The notes: generated from the letters alone by a model not told the origin. DNA of 64,000 nt from an uncultured Eubacteriales bacterium (GCA_900546515.1 URDG01000001.1:1-64000), one strand, 5' to 3'; positions 15,176 to 24,031 are shown, counted from the first letter of the stretch. Numbers and translations: made by a program.

Positions 15176-15678
15176 TATTTGCTCCTCCTTAATTTTCCTT
15201 CAAGAACGCGGTAAGTAAGCCGCAGTGTCTTTATGCGCCAGCGGTCGTCGCTGCACTTCACAAGATCGTCAACATACAGACCGTAGCCGGAATATGTCTC
15301 CCCGTTGTCCTTGTATGTATGGTAGTCGTGCATGCGCGTGAGCAGCTGGGCGCTGCGCTCGCCCGTAAAACGGACTATCTGGTTGTAGCCGAAGTGCATG
15401 GGCACCATGTCGTCCCCGCAGGTATTCCGGTTCTGCTGGACCTGCTTGTCGCGGTCTTTAAAGCCCGGACGTCCGCTCCAGAAGGTCTGGAAGCCCTCGG
15501 CAGTGAATACATCCGGCATCAGGTCAAATTCCTGATTGTCGATGCACCAGAAATACCGGCTCTTTGCGGCCAGAATAGATGGTATCTCCGCAAGCTGAGC
15601 GGCGGTGTAGGGCAGTCCGGCCTCCTCTATGATGGCCCGTGACAGCTCTTTAATTTTCTTGTCAGGATCGATGGTCAA
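15175..15678 (-). CDS. BaiE-family (SnoaL-fold) dehydratase, candidate BaiI-like
   Basis: 167 residues if translation starts at TTG 15678, which has AAGGAGG 8 bases upstream. The open frame extends further but the extension has no ribosome site. The fold and key residues follow BaiE: Y42-x4-D47 (SRYFWCID; BaiE Y30/D35), H95 (MVPMHFGYN; BaiE H83) and an Arg near the C-terminus (R153 or R157; BaiE R146). BaiE eliminates the 7alpha-hydroxyl from 3-oxo-Delta4 bile-acid CoA. This paralog is divergent enough to suggest a different substrate, and BaiI, proposed to handle 7beta-hydroxyls, is one possibility. It starts the leftward bai series and is divergent from the XRE regulator gene. Confidence 0.7.
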   Translation of the reverse strand: MTIDPDKKIKELSRAIIEEAGLPYTAAQLAEIPSILAAKSRYFWCIDNQEFDLMPDVFTAEGFQTFWSGRPGFKDRDKQVQQNRNTCGDDMVPMHFGYNQIVRFTGERSAQLLTRMHDYHTYKDNGETYSGYGLYVDDLVKCSDDRWRIKTLRLTYRVLEGKLRRSK

Positions 15679-15794
15679 GTTGAATTCCTCCTTTTTGCTT
15701 TCATTTTTGCTTATACACGCGGCGCAAAATATACGGCAAAAAACCATACATTCGACGCATACGTGTATGACTTGACATAATATTATCATTTGCG

Positions 15795-15841
15795 CGGTAA
15801 AAAGCACAGTGTATCATCTTGATGCACTGTGCTTTTTACCG
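15795..15841. repeat. 22-base inverted repeat in divergent intergenic region
   Basis: Arms 15795-15816 and 15820-15841 pair with a single mismatch around TCT. It lies between two divergently transcribed genes, so it is not a terminator of either coding sequence. An operator, an attenuator or an insulating element are possible. Confidence 0.7.
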
Positions 15842-15925
15842 TCAAAAATTGACTTGAGTTGCCTTAATGATTTGAGGAATGGTCAAGCAAAAAATGGCGT
15901 AATTACGGCGCCACGCGAATGACTG

Positions 15926-15954
15926 TTGCAAAATACATGCCGGTGAGCTATATT
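15926..15954 (+). promoter_or_regulatory. Promoter of the XRE regulator gene
   Basis: TTGCAA (15926-15931), a 17-base spacer and TATATT (15949-15954), 69 bases before the start codon. The rest of the 344-base divergent gap holds the inverted repeat at 15795-15841 and no gene. Confidence 0.7.
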
Positions 15955-16022
15955 ATTTATATGAATCAAGGGAAATATACGTACATCTGGGCAAGATGAA
16001 TTCACGTTTCTGGAGGGCGTTT

Positions 16023-17438
16023 ATGACATTTGGCAGAACATTGCAGGAGCTGACAAGATTGTGCGGCGTAAAACGCTGCAATCTTGCTGACGCGCTGGGA
16101 TATGATCCCTCTTATATCAGCCGGTGGGTAAACGGAGTGAAGCTCCCCGCGCTGCGCAACAACGATGAGCTGTTTATGAAGATCGCAGCGTACCTGACGG
16201 AGAACACTGATCCTGATGTGCGCGCACGGATAGCGGGACAGTTTAATCTTGAATGTGACGACCTGACGGACAGGGCGTTTTCCGGTGCGCTTGCATCCAT
16301 GCTTGCCGCCACGCTGGCCGAAGAGCGGAAAAAGCGCGCTCCGGCGCCGGAGAAAACCGGAAGAGAAAACGCTATGATCGGCCCTGTGAAAGATATTGCG
16401 TTGTTTCCTGAAAGTATTTTCACAGCGCTTCAGCAAATGCCGCCCGCCAAGCGGCTGGACATGATATGTACGACGCCGATACATATCCAGTTCAAGAACA
16501 ATGATTCGTTTTTCGGACGGGTCACGGATATTCTTCCGGCAGGGACTGAGCTGCGCGTGATACAGTTTATAGATATGGACGATTTCGGGTCGAGGACCGA
16601 TATTTCCTGCCGCTCGTTCTGCTATTTGATTGGGCTGGGCAAGAAGATACGCTATGAATTTTATGGTGCGCGCCTCGACAGGACAGGCTATGTGTATCTT
16701 ATCCGCGACGGATTGCTCCTGCAATATATCCGGGAGCCGTTTTCCAAGGAGGTGCATCTGCTGGAGTCGGGAGACAGAAATATTATCGACCGCTATTGCA
16801 GCTCGGCAGATGCCTATATCCGCGACAGGCTTCCGGCAGCAAAGGCGGTAAATATTAAGCAGCTGATGGAAAAACAGTATTTTCTCGATTTTCTTATTCA
16901 GCCGCATTGCCGCTGCCTGCTGGATCGGATGCAGCCTTTTTTCCTTCCTGACAGTCTTAAGAAAAAGTTCATTGCAATGCATCCGGAGCTCGCCGGGGAG
17001 ATGCAGTTGTTTTTCAACGGTTCGGACTTCTTCGAGTCTGTCCTGATATACCAGCTTGCGCTTGTAGACTATATTTATACCGGGCGGCTCATGGTGATGG
17101 GCACACTTATAGAGGTGCCGCCCGAGGACAGGCTGCAGCACCTGAAAAACATGGCGGCGCAGTTGAAAAGGAACCCCGAACAGGTGTATATCCTGTCCAC
17201 GCAGAATAAGATCTGCAATTATGATGATCTTTCGGTGTCGGTCTTTACAAACCAGCACACGGCGTTTGCCATGAATCTGCGCGGAGGGCAGAACCAGCCG
17301 GTGTATTCTATCTCCGGCAGCGCGATGATAAGACAGCTGAACATGTGGCTGAACCATATGCAGAAGCTTCCGTCCGAGCAGTGCCTTACCGGTCAGGAGG
17401 CGGCCGATTACATTGCAAGGTGCATACATCTGCTGTAA
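16023..17438 (+). CDS. XRE-type regulator with large uncharacterised C-terminal domain
   Basis: 471 residues from ATG 16023 (GGAGGG 6 bases upstream; an in-frame ATG at 15996 lacks a site). Residues ~5-55 form a Cro/CI-type helix-turn-helix (VKRCNLADALGYDPSYISRW). The remaining ~400 residues have no motif I recognise and contain several Cys. The architecture, DNA-binding head and long sensor-like body, suits a ligand-responsive regulator. It lies alone on the plus strand between leftward bai transcription units and is ended by a strong bidirectional terminator. It likely controls the bai genes, but this is from position only. Confidence 0.75.
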   Translation: MTFGRTLQELTRLCGVKRCNLADALGYDPSYISRWVNGVKLPALRNNDELFMKIAAYLTENTDPDVRARIAGQFNLECDDLTDRAFSGALASMLAATLAEERKKRAPAPEKTGRENAMIGPVKDIALFPESIFTALQQMPPAKRLDMICTTPIHIQFKNNDSFFGRVTDILPAGTELRVIQFIDMDDFGSRTDISCRSFCYLIGLGKKIRYEFYGARLDRTGYVYLIRDGLLLQYIREPFSKEVHLLESGDRNIIDRYCSSADAYIRDRLPAAKAVNIKQLMEKQYFLDFLIQPHCRCLLDRMQPFFLPDSLKKKFIAMHPELAGEMQLFFNGSDFFESVLIYQLALVDYIYTGRLMVMGTLIEVPPEDRLQHLKNMAAQLKRNPEQVYILSTQNKICNYDDLSVSVFTNQHTAFAMNLRGGQNQPVYSISGSAMIRQLNMWLNHMQKLPSEQCLTGQEAADYIARCIHLL

Positions 17439-17443
17439 AAGAG

Positions 17444-17482
17444 AGCTCCCGCGGACTGCCGGGCCGGCAGTCCGCGGGAGCT
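17444..17482. terminator. Bidirectional terminator between XRE and cupin genes
   Basis: Perfect 17-base GC-rich arms (17444-17460 and 17466-17482) with a 5-base loop, located between convergent genes. Confidence 0.75.
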
Positions 17483-17504
17483 TACAATATGCTGGGGGAC
17501 GGGT

Positions 17505-18077
17505 TTACTTTTGAAAATAATTTTTGTGCAGCTTTTCCGTTATCAAGCCGAAAAGATCGGTCATGTAGCAGAAGCACAGAGCTGTGCGATCCGGAGATTT
17601 TTTCTCCATTTCGGCAAGAAGGCCGTTCATTGATTCGTTGGCAATGTCGGCATAAATACCCTTGAGATGCACTACCGGCGGCTCCGAGGGGACGGAAAAC
17701 TGTTCGAGCCTGAGATAGGGATTTGCAATCATGTAGACATATGTGCCGGGATTTGTGCGCGTCTCGACGACTTCCAGCTCACTGCCGCCGGCGGGGATAT
17801 AGCGGTAGCGGTGAAATGGGCCGAGATTCACCAGCGTACCGGCGTCGAGATCGTATTCAAGCCCGTTGACGGTCAGCATGCCCTTGCCGGAGCGGACGAG
17901 AATAAATGTCTGATCGTGGTTGTTCATATACAGCGTGGGTGATTTTATTCGCTTTACGCAGGCCTTAATATCATCCGGAAGGACATTGTTGACAAAATAA
18001 TCGTGCGCGCCGGATAAAACGCCGCGATTGTCGGCTGCACCGGCGGCGTTTGCCGCGGGGGCGTTTTCCTTAGCCAT
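17505..18077 (-). CDS. Sensor-only AraC-type cupin protein
   Basis: A 190-residue protein resembling only the N-terminal ligand-binding cupin of AraC regulators (TFILVRSGKGMLTVNGLEYD, then LVNLGPFHRYRYIP). It has no helix-turn-helix. Its sensor region is comparable to that of the AraC protein encoded immediately upstream (YFILIRSGSGNFVINGEEF), which points to duplication. The start codon lies inside the last codons of that gene (8-base overlap) with AGGAGG 7-8 bases ahead, so the two are co-translated. A role as hetero-partner or ligand sink for the AraC protein is inferred. Confidence 0.75.
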   Translation of the reverse strand: MAKENAPAANAAGAADNRGVLSGAHDYFVNNVLPDDIKACVKRIKSPTLYMNNHDQTFILVRSGKGMLTVNGLEYDLDAGTLVNLGPFHRYRYIPAGGSELEVVETRTNPGTYVYMIANPYLRLEQFSVPSEPPVVHLKGIYADIANESMNGLLAEMEKKSPDRTALCFCYMTDLFGLITEKLHKNYFQK

Positions 18078-19314
18078 CCGTATTCCTCCTCAGTTTCCTT
18101 TTTTTCTTGAACTCGCCGGGAGAAATGTTGTTTATTGAATAGAACACTCTGCCCATGGTGCGGTCAGAGCCGAAGCCTGTTTCCATCGCAATGTCAACTG
18201 TCGGCAGATCGGTCGTTGTGAGAAGCGCCTCGGCATAACGGACGCGGAACAGAGACAGAACCTGCTTATAGCTCGAATTGAAGCGGGTCTTGAACTGAAC
18301 ACGTAAGATATTCTCCGATGTGTACAGCTCCTTTGCAAGGGTCTCGGCGTCTATAGGCTCGGCCATATTTTCATAGAGGTAGCTTATCGCGGATATGAGC
18401 GTCTCGCTCATGATCATGCCGCGGTATATCTGACCATTTTTGCCGTCGCAAAGCATTTCGTTGAGATAGGTCTGCGGCGTTGTTCCGGTAAGCGCCTTGA
18501 AACGGCGGAAAAACGTGATCTCCATGTTGAAGCCGGATATGGAAGAGACGTAGTCAAACGGCAGACTGTCATAAAGAAAATATGACATGGCAAGTACGAT
18601 GCGCATGCGGTTGAGAAACTGACTGAAATTGAGCCCTGTTGCAACAAGCAGCGCATGGTTGAGCGCGGTCTCGTCCGCCTCGGGAGCGACTGCCGCGGCG
18701 ACGCCGGCTGCGGTGAGGTTCGCCGTGCTGTGAGTGGCGATATAGAGGCTTGCCTTGCGGCTGAGCGGCATATCGTCAAATTTGTATTTGGAACGCTGTA
18801 TGTGTGCGGCGCGATTGTACAGCAGCTCGATCTTGCGCAAAAACGAGCTTCTTATTACAGCCGAACCGCAGCTGTTCTTCTTTGAAAGATGCTTGAACTG
18901 CTCAAAAAGATGGACGATCTCTTTTACGATGTCTCCGTCGGGTCCGATTACCGGGCGGGCTGTGACAATATCGATCTCACCGCCGGAGGATATGCTGTTG
19001 AACATGAAGTAACTGAGAAGCTGGTATTCAAAGGCGCACACCCAGATCTTCAGCTCGCCGCCGAACTCGGGGCAGATGGTCAGAACCTGAGAGCCCTGGA
19101 GCCAGGATACGCAGCCGGGCTGGACGGGGAATTCCTCACCGTTGATGACGAAATTTCCGCTGCCGCTGCGGATAAGAATAAAATAGCTGTCAAACTCCAT
19201 GATCGGGTACATTTCTTCGCTGATAGTGTATTCCTGAAGCCTGAGATATTTGTCCGGGCCGCAGAATACACCGCTGTGCGGCGTCTCGCAGAGGGGTCTG
19301 TATTTTCTCTTCAA
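18070..19314 (-). CDS. AraC-family regulator with two helix-turn-helix regions
   Basis: About 414 residues. N-terminal cupin-like sensor (residues ~25-110 with LIRSGSGNFVINGEEF), then two separate AraC-type DNA-binding regions. The first, ~200-290, contains LPFDYVSSISGFNMEITFFR and FKALTGTTPQTYL. The second, at the C-terminus, contains LPTVDIAMETGFGSDRTMGR and NISPGEFKKK. Normal AraC proteins have one. The start is uncertain: TTG 19314 has GGGGAGG 11 bases upstream, while GTG 19326 overlaps that site. C. scindens bai genes are also flanked by AraC-type regulators (barA/barB), so bile-acid control is plausible. Translationally coupled to the sensor-only gene that follows. Confidence 0.75.
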   Translation of the reverse strand: MKRKYRPLCETPHSGVFCGPDKYLRLQEYTISEEMYPIMEFDSYFILIRSGSGNFVINGEEFPVQPGCVSWLQGSQVLTICPEFGGELKIWVCAFEYQLLSYFMFNSISSGGEIDIVTARPVIGPDGDIVKEIVHLFEQFKHLSKKNSCGSAVIRSSFLRKIELLYNRAAHIQRSKYKFDDMPLSRKASLYIATHSTANLTAAGVAAAVAPEADETALNHALLVATGLNFSQFLNRMRIVLAMSYFLYDSLPFDYVSSISGFNMEITFFRRFKALTGTTPQTYLNEMLCDGKNGQIYRGMIMSETLISAISYLYENMAEPIDAETLAKELYTSENILRVQFKTRFNSSYKQVLSLFRVRYAEALLTTTDLPTVDIAMETGFGSDRTMGRVFYSINNISPGEFKKKRKLRRNTDG

Positions 19315-19490
19315 AACGTTATACACCTCCCCGATAATTTCTCAGCAAAATCTGTCAGCTGATGCTGCAGTGTTTTTATAATTTATATATAGCTTAACAG
19401 CATTTTATTAAAAATTCAAGCGTTAACCGTGAAAACTTTTCAATTATCTGCCGTTTCGGTTGAAAAAATGTGCAATTCTCACATAAAAGC

Positions 19491-19524
19491 AAAAAATCAC
19501 CGGCTGTACAGCCGGTGATTTTTT
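19491..19524 (-). terminator. Terminator of baiH
   Basis: A perfect 34-base palindrome with a GC-rich core and A/T runs on both sides, 38 bases past the baiH stop. It can act in both directions. Confidence 0.85.
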
Positions 19525-19561
19525 GTCAAATATCAAATTTCTATACGTTTTTGCGCGTCTA

Positions 19562-21553
19562 TTACAGCTCGTAGCCAACGTGGAAGCCCTGATGCATTGC
19601 ATCGCTGGACTGACCGGGCTTTATGGCGTCGCCGATAACGTGAACTTCGGGGACGAAGGTCTTGAGCTCTTCGGACAGCGGATCGTACTTTCTGGAACCA
19701 AGGCCGAGGACGATGTAGTCGAAGCCCTTGAGCCATTCCTCGCTGCCGTCCTTGTGCTGAATCTTTACATCATGCTCGGTGACTTCGAGAACCTTGGAGT
19801 TGATGTAGGACTTGACGCCCTCACGGCGCAGACTTGCAAGAGCGATGTTCCTGTTGGGCAGGCACACGCCGGTCATGAGCTGCGGCTGCATCTCAACGAG
19901 CGTGACCTCGACATCGCCGATGCTGCCGGTGGTAGCAAAGGAGTTGGGACGTGCGTCAGCCATGAGCATTTCTGCGGTCTCGCATGCGACTTCGCCGCCG
20001 CCGAGGATGCAGACGGTGCCTTTGGGGATGGTGATCTTGCGGCTGAGGATGTCGTGGGTGGTGATGACAGGGTAGTCGCCGACACCTTTGATGAAAGTGG
20101 GGATAAGCGGGGTAGCGCCGGTTGCAACAACAACAGCGTCAGGAGCAAATTCACGGACGGCCTCAACGGTTGCTTCCTTCTTGAACTCGAACTTTACGCC
20201 GGCCTTCTTTGCGCGGTAGTTGAGGTGAGTCAGCCACTTGCACATTTCCTGCTTGCCGGGAGAGACAACGGCGAGATTGAGCTGGCCGCCGATCTGCTTG
20301 CTCTTCTCCCACACGGTCACATCGTGGCCGCGCTCGGCAGCGGTGACAGCGGTGTACATGCCGCCGGGGCCTGCGCCGATGATGAGCACCTTCTTGGGGG
20401 AAGTGGTGGGGTTGAACGGGAAGTCATACTCGTGGCCGACGAGCGGGTTGATGTGGCACTTGCAGACCGGATGATGGGGATCCTCCGGGGTGATGCAGCG
20501 GCCGCCGCAGGAGCCGCAGGGAGTGATATCGTCGAAGCGGTTCTCATATGCCTTCTTCGGCAGGTCGGGATCGGCGAGCAGAGGACGGCCCATGGATACG
20601 CCGTCTATCAGGCCGCGCTCCACGAGGTCTGCTGCGTAGCGGATGTCGTTTATCTTGCCGACGGCAAACACGGGGATATTGACGACCTTCTTGATTTCGG
20701 AGGCCTCATATACGTTCTTGCCGATCTTCTGGCTGTGAGAGGGAAGTATATCCTGCAGATCCTCGTACTGGACGCCGCCGGAGACCTCAAGCATATCTAC
20801 GCCGGCTGCCTCGAATTTCGGTGCAAGGTAGAGCATCTCGTCAAGGCTGTTGCCGCCGGGAACGCGCTCGGAACCGGAGACGCGCAGGACTATCGGGAAG
20901 TCGCGGCTGATATTTCTGCGGCACTCCTCGATTATTTCAAGGATCAGGCGGGCGCGGTTGTCAATGCATCCGCCGTACTCGTCCATACGCTTGTTGCGCA
21001 GGGGAGAGAGAAAAGCGCCGGGGAGCATGTAGGCGTGTGCAACATGCAGGGCGATACCGCCGCAGCCGGCTTCCTCTGCACGGCGCGCGGCCTGACCGTA
21101 CTGCTTTACGACCTTGTGGATCTCGTCGATAGTGATCGCTCTGCTGACAGCGCCGTTTGCGTTCGTGTTGACGGAGGGACCCAGGGGCTTGATGCCCTTG
21201 AGTGCGCATATGGACTCGGGACCCGGATGGATAAGCTGCGGGAACAGCGTGCTGCCGGCGTCGCTTACGCGCTTTGCAAATGCGGCAAACTGCGGAACGA
21301 GGGAATCCTTGTCAAGCGCAGTAGTCTTGCCGATGTACCAGTATTTGTGGTCGACGGTGACAGCATCAATAACAACGTAGCCTGCGCCGCCTTCAGCACG
21401 GCGCACAAAGATGTCCGCCAGCTGCTTGGGAACGGTGCCGTCAGTCGCCTCATAGTGCATGCTCATAGGAGCCATGGCTATGCGGTTTTTAAGAGTGGTC
21501 CTTCCCAGCTGCAGAGGAGAAAAGATTTTCGCGTCTTTCATGTCGGTTATCAT
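19562..21553 (-). CDS. baiH: NADH:flavin oxidoreductase BaiH
   Basis: A 663-residue iron-sulfur flavoenzyme, very close to BaiH of C. scindens: IAMAPMSMHYEATDGTVPK, the segment LIHPGPESIC, TNANGAVSRAITIDEIH, HAYMLPGAFLSPLRNKRMDE and TLVEMQPQLMTGVCLPN all have near-identical counterparts. Order: FMN barrel (~1-340), cluster cysteines C346, C349, C353 and C364 or C366, dinucleotide fold with IGAGPGG, second fold with ILGGGEVACE. BaiH introduces (or reduces) the C4 double bond of 3-oxo bile-acid CoA; the 7beta-hydroxy substrate was the first assigned. Monocistronic, with AGGAGG 6 bases before ATG, divergent from baiCD and ended by a strong terminator. Confidence 0.93.
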   Translation of the reverse strand: MITDMKDAKIFSPLQLGRTTLKNRIAMAPMSMHYEATDGTVPKQLADIFVRRAEGGAGYVVIDAVTVDHKYWYIGKTTALDKDSLVPQFAAFAKRVSDAGSTLFPQLIHPGPESICALKGIKPLGPSVNTNANGAVSRAITIDEIHKVVKQYGQAARRAEEAGCGGIALHVAHAYMLPGAFLSPLRNKRMDEYGGCIDNRARLILEIIEECRRNISRDFPIVLRVSGSERVPGGNSLDEMLYLAPKFEAAGVDMLEVSGGVQYEDLQDILPSHSQKIGKNVYEASEIKKVVNIPVFAVGKINDIRYAADLVERGLIDGVSMGRPLLADPDLPKKAYENRFDDITPCGSCGGRCITPEDPHHPVCKCHINPLVGHEYDFPFNPTTSPKKVLIIGAGPGGMYTAVTAAERGHDVTVWEKSKQIGGQLNLAVVSPGKQEMCKWLTHLNYRAKKAGVKFEFKKEATVEAVREFAPDAVVVATGATPLIPTFIKGVGDYPVITTHDILSRKITIPKGTVCILGGGEVACETAEMLMADARPNSFATTGSIGDVEVTLVEMQPQLMTGVCLPNRNIALASLRREGVKSYINSKVLEVTEHDVKIQHKDGSEEWLKGFDYIVLGLGSRKYDPLSEELKTFVPEVHVIGDAIKPGQSSDAMHQGFHVGYEL

Positions 21554-22051
21554 GTCGTTGCCTCCTGAATTTTTTTATGGTTTAAAGGGTAAATGCAGAC
21601 TGTTGACTTTACGTATAAAAGTATAGACTAACCGCGCGGATCATGTCTCACATTTTCTCTTGTTAAATAATCTACATTCCCGAGAAAAAGCTCATATAAT
21701 TCTGCAAAATATACAGACATTTTCTTTAATTTTGCTACAATGCTGTTTGAAATGTGGTGATTTTTGCCATGGAATGAGCTGATACAATATTAATTATACA
21801 GCGTCATGCACAGCGGGGAACAAAAACTGACACCAAAATCGGACTTTTTGTACATTGCTTATGCATTAGAACTCTATATTCTTTCCGACACACCGGAGAG
21901 TTCAGTGTTAAAATTTCTACAATAGCTTTTGATACTACATCAAAAAGTATTTCCGGCAGGTCATTCCCGGGCCTGCCCAAATCCCGAAATGTTATGGAAC
22001 GCGGCAAGAGCTGAACAACACAATTATTTTGGAAAGGTGTAATGTGTTATT
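21554..22051. promoter_or_regulatory. Divergent control region between baiH and baiCD
   Basis: 498 bases, mostly A/T-rich, without a gene. A possible baiH promoter on the minus strand is GAGACA (21649-21644), 18 bases, TATACT (21625-21620). Also present are TTTTGAT-N5-ATCAAAA, a GGCAGG/CCTGCC stem near 21955-21977, and the 13-mer ATGTTATGGAACG (21989-22001) shared with the gap upstream of the BaiA-like gene. The baiCD promoter is not obvious. Confidence 0.5.
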
Positions 22052-23977
22052 ATGAGTTACGACGCACTGTTTTCTCCCATCAAGCTCAGAGGGCTTGAGC
22101 TGAAGAACCGCGTGGTTCTTCCCGGTATGAATACCAAAATGGTAAAGAACAAGAATTTTGTTGCCGACGACCTCCCCGCATATCACGCGGCGCGCGCCGC
22201 AGGCGGCTGCGGTCTGAACATAGTTGAGATCGCTTCCATCTGCCCGGAGTGCCATGCTTATCTGTACCTCGGCCTCTACAACGAGCAGCAGCGCGATGAG
22301 ATAAAGAAGATCACCGAAGCTATCCACGCAAACGGCGGTAAGGCAGCTGTCCAGATCTGGCACGGCGGCTTCGTCCCGGCTGACTTCTTCGATAAGACCA
22401 ACGTTCTCGAGACTCCCGACACGCTGACTGTCGAGCGTATCCACGAGATCGTCAAGCAGTTCGGTGTTTCCGCAAAGCTTGCTGTCGAGGCCGGCTTTGA
22501 TGCGCTCGAGTTCCACGGGGCGCACACCTATCTGCCGCACGAGTTTATGAACCCGTCTCTCAATAAGCGCACCGATGAGTATGGCAACCAGAGCCTTGAG
22601 AACCGCTGCCGCTTCAACCTCGAGGTCATCCGCGAGATGCGTGCGAACATGCCCGAGGATATGCCTCTTCTCATGCGTCTTGATGCTATCGACGAAATGC
22701 TGCCCGCAGTCACCACCGTTGACGAGACCGTGCAGTTTGTCAAGTGGGCGCACGAGGCCGGCGTTGATGCGATCGACCTCAGCCGCGGCAATGCCCGCAG
22801 CCTTGCCACCGTTTACGAAGTCCCGCCCTACAACCTTGAGCCGGGCTTCAATATGGACAATATCGCCGCCATCAAGGAGCGCGTTGACATCCCCGTCATC
22901 GGCGTCGGCCGCGTGACTACTCCGGATCTTGCCGATAAGCTCATCAAAGAGGGCAAGATCGATATGATCGCAATTGGCCGCGGCCAGCTCGTTGATCCCG
23001 AGTGGTGCAAGAAGGCCATGGAAGGCCGCGACAACGAGATCCGCAAGTGCATCGGCTGCACTCAGGGCTGCTATGACAAGGTCATCGACCCGAAGGCAAC
23101 TCACATCACCTGCACCCGCAACCCGATGCTCTGCCTCGAGTACAAGGGACTGCCCAAGGCTGAGACCGCAAAGAACGTCATGGTCATCGGCGCCGGCATC
23201 GGCGGCCTGACCGCAGCTGAGTTCCTCAAGGCCCGCGGACATAACCCCACCGTTTATGAAGCTTCCGAGCAGGCCGGCGGCGAGTTCGTTCTGGCCGGTG
23301 TGGCTCCCAAGAAGAAGGAGTTCACCGAAGCCGTTCTGTGGGAAGTTGAAGAGTGCAAGCGCCGCGGTATCGAGATCAAGACCGGCACCACTGTCACTCC
23401 TGAGCTCATCGCAGAGGTCAAGCCCGACCATGTTATCGTAGCAACCGGCGCACATTATGTGATGCCCAATATCCCCGGCCTCGAGGGCAACGAAAACGTC
23501 GTCTTCGCAGAGGACGTTCTCACCGGCAAGGTCGAGCCCAAGGGCGAAGTTGTTGTTCTCGGCGGCGGCGGAACTGGATGCGAGACTGCCCAGTACCTCA
23601 TTGACAAGGGCATCAAGGATGTCCGTGTTATGGATACAAAGCGTGTCGGCAACGGCATGGGCATGCTGCGCACCATGTTCCTCGACATCGAGTACCCCGG
23701 CGACACCATCAAGAAGAGCAACCGCTCAAAGGTTGTCAGCGTGGAAGGCAACACCATCAACTACAAGTTTACCGACAAGTTCAAGAAGACCTCTGACAAG
23801 ACCCGCCATTTCGACACCCTTGTCATTGCTACCGGCATGGTCTCCCGTCCCACAGGCGATCTGACCGCAAAGTGCGAAGAGCTCGGCATCCCCTATGATG
23901 TTATCGGCGATGCAAAGCAGGCGCGCATGGGTATCGACGCAACTGCCGAGGCATATGAAGTCGGCATGAAGATCTGA
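22052..23977 (+). CDS. baiCD: NADH:flavin oxidoreductase BaiCD
   Basis: A 641-residue paralog of BaiH with the BaiCD signature: start MSYDALFSPIKLRGLELKNR, then VVLPGMNTKM, IWHGGF, LETPDTLTVERIHEIV and LSRGNA...ATVEVPP-type segments, all near-identical to C. scindens BaiCD (639 residues). FMN barrel, 4Fe-4S motif C333, C336, C340, C354, then GAGIGG at 380-385 and GGGGTGCE in the second fold. It is the stereospecific 3-oxo-Delta4-cholenoyl-CoA oxidoreductase for 7alpha-hydroxy bile acids and also acts in the reductive half. First gene of the rightward series, 54 bases before baiE. The ribosome site GAAAGGTG is about 11 bases from ATG, longer than usual. Confidence 0.93.
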   Translation: MSYDALFSPIKLRGLELKNRVVLPGMNTKMVKNKNFVADDLPAYHAARAAGGCGLNIVEIASICPECHAYLYLGLYNEQQRDEIKKITEAIHANGGKAAVQIWHGGFVPADFFDKTNVLETPDTLTVERIHEIVKQFGVSAKLAVEAGFDALEFHGAHTYLPHEFMNPSLNKRTDEYGNQSLENRCRFNLEVIREMRANMPEDMPLLMRLDAIDEMLPAVTTVDETVQFVKWAHEAGVDAIDLSRGNARSLATVYEVPPYNLEPGFNMDNIAAIKERVDIPVIGVGRVTTPDLADKLIKEGKIDMIAIGRGQLVDPEWCKKAMEGRDNEIRKCIGCTQGCYDKVIDPKATHITCTRNPMLCLEYKGLPKAETAKNVMVIGAGIGGLTAAEFLKARGHNPTVYEASEQAGGEFVLAGVAPKKKEFTEAVLWEVEECKRRGIEIKTGTTVTPELIAEVKPDHVIVATGAHYVMPNIPGLEGNENVVFAEDVLTGKVEPKGEVVVLGGGGTGCETAQYLIDKGIKDVRVMDTKRVGNGMGMLRTMFLDIEYPGDTIKKSNRSKVVSVEGNTINYKFTDKFKKTSDKTRHFDTLVIATGMVSRPTGDLTAKCEELGIPYDVIGDAKQARMGIDATAEAYEVGMKI

Positions 23978-24031
23978 CAGGTAAAGTCAGCAACATCTGT
24001 GTATTCATAATTTTAAGAAAGGAAAATTACC

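Noticed and set aside
15679..15807. N-terminal extension of the BaiE-family gene to ATG 15807
   Set aside because: The extension is Cys-rich and hydrophobic without family similarity and has no ribosome site, whereas TTG 15678 has AAGGAGG.
19523..21568. Long open frame (681 codons) on the plus strand opposite baiH
   Set aside because: It mirrors baiH, which has clear homology, and shows no family resemblance. High G+C at third positions keeps the opposite frame open. The same applies to long frames opposite baiCD, the CoA transferases and the OYE genes.
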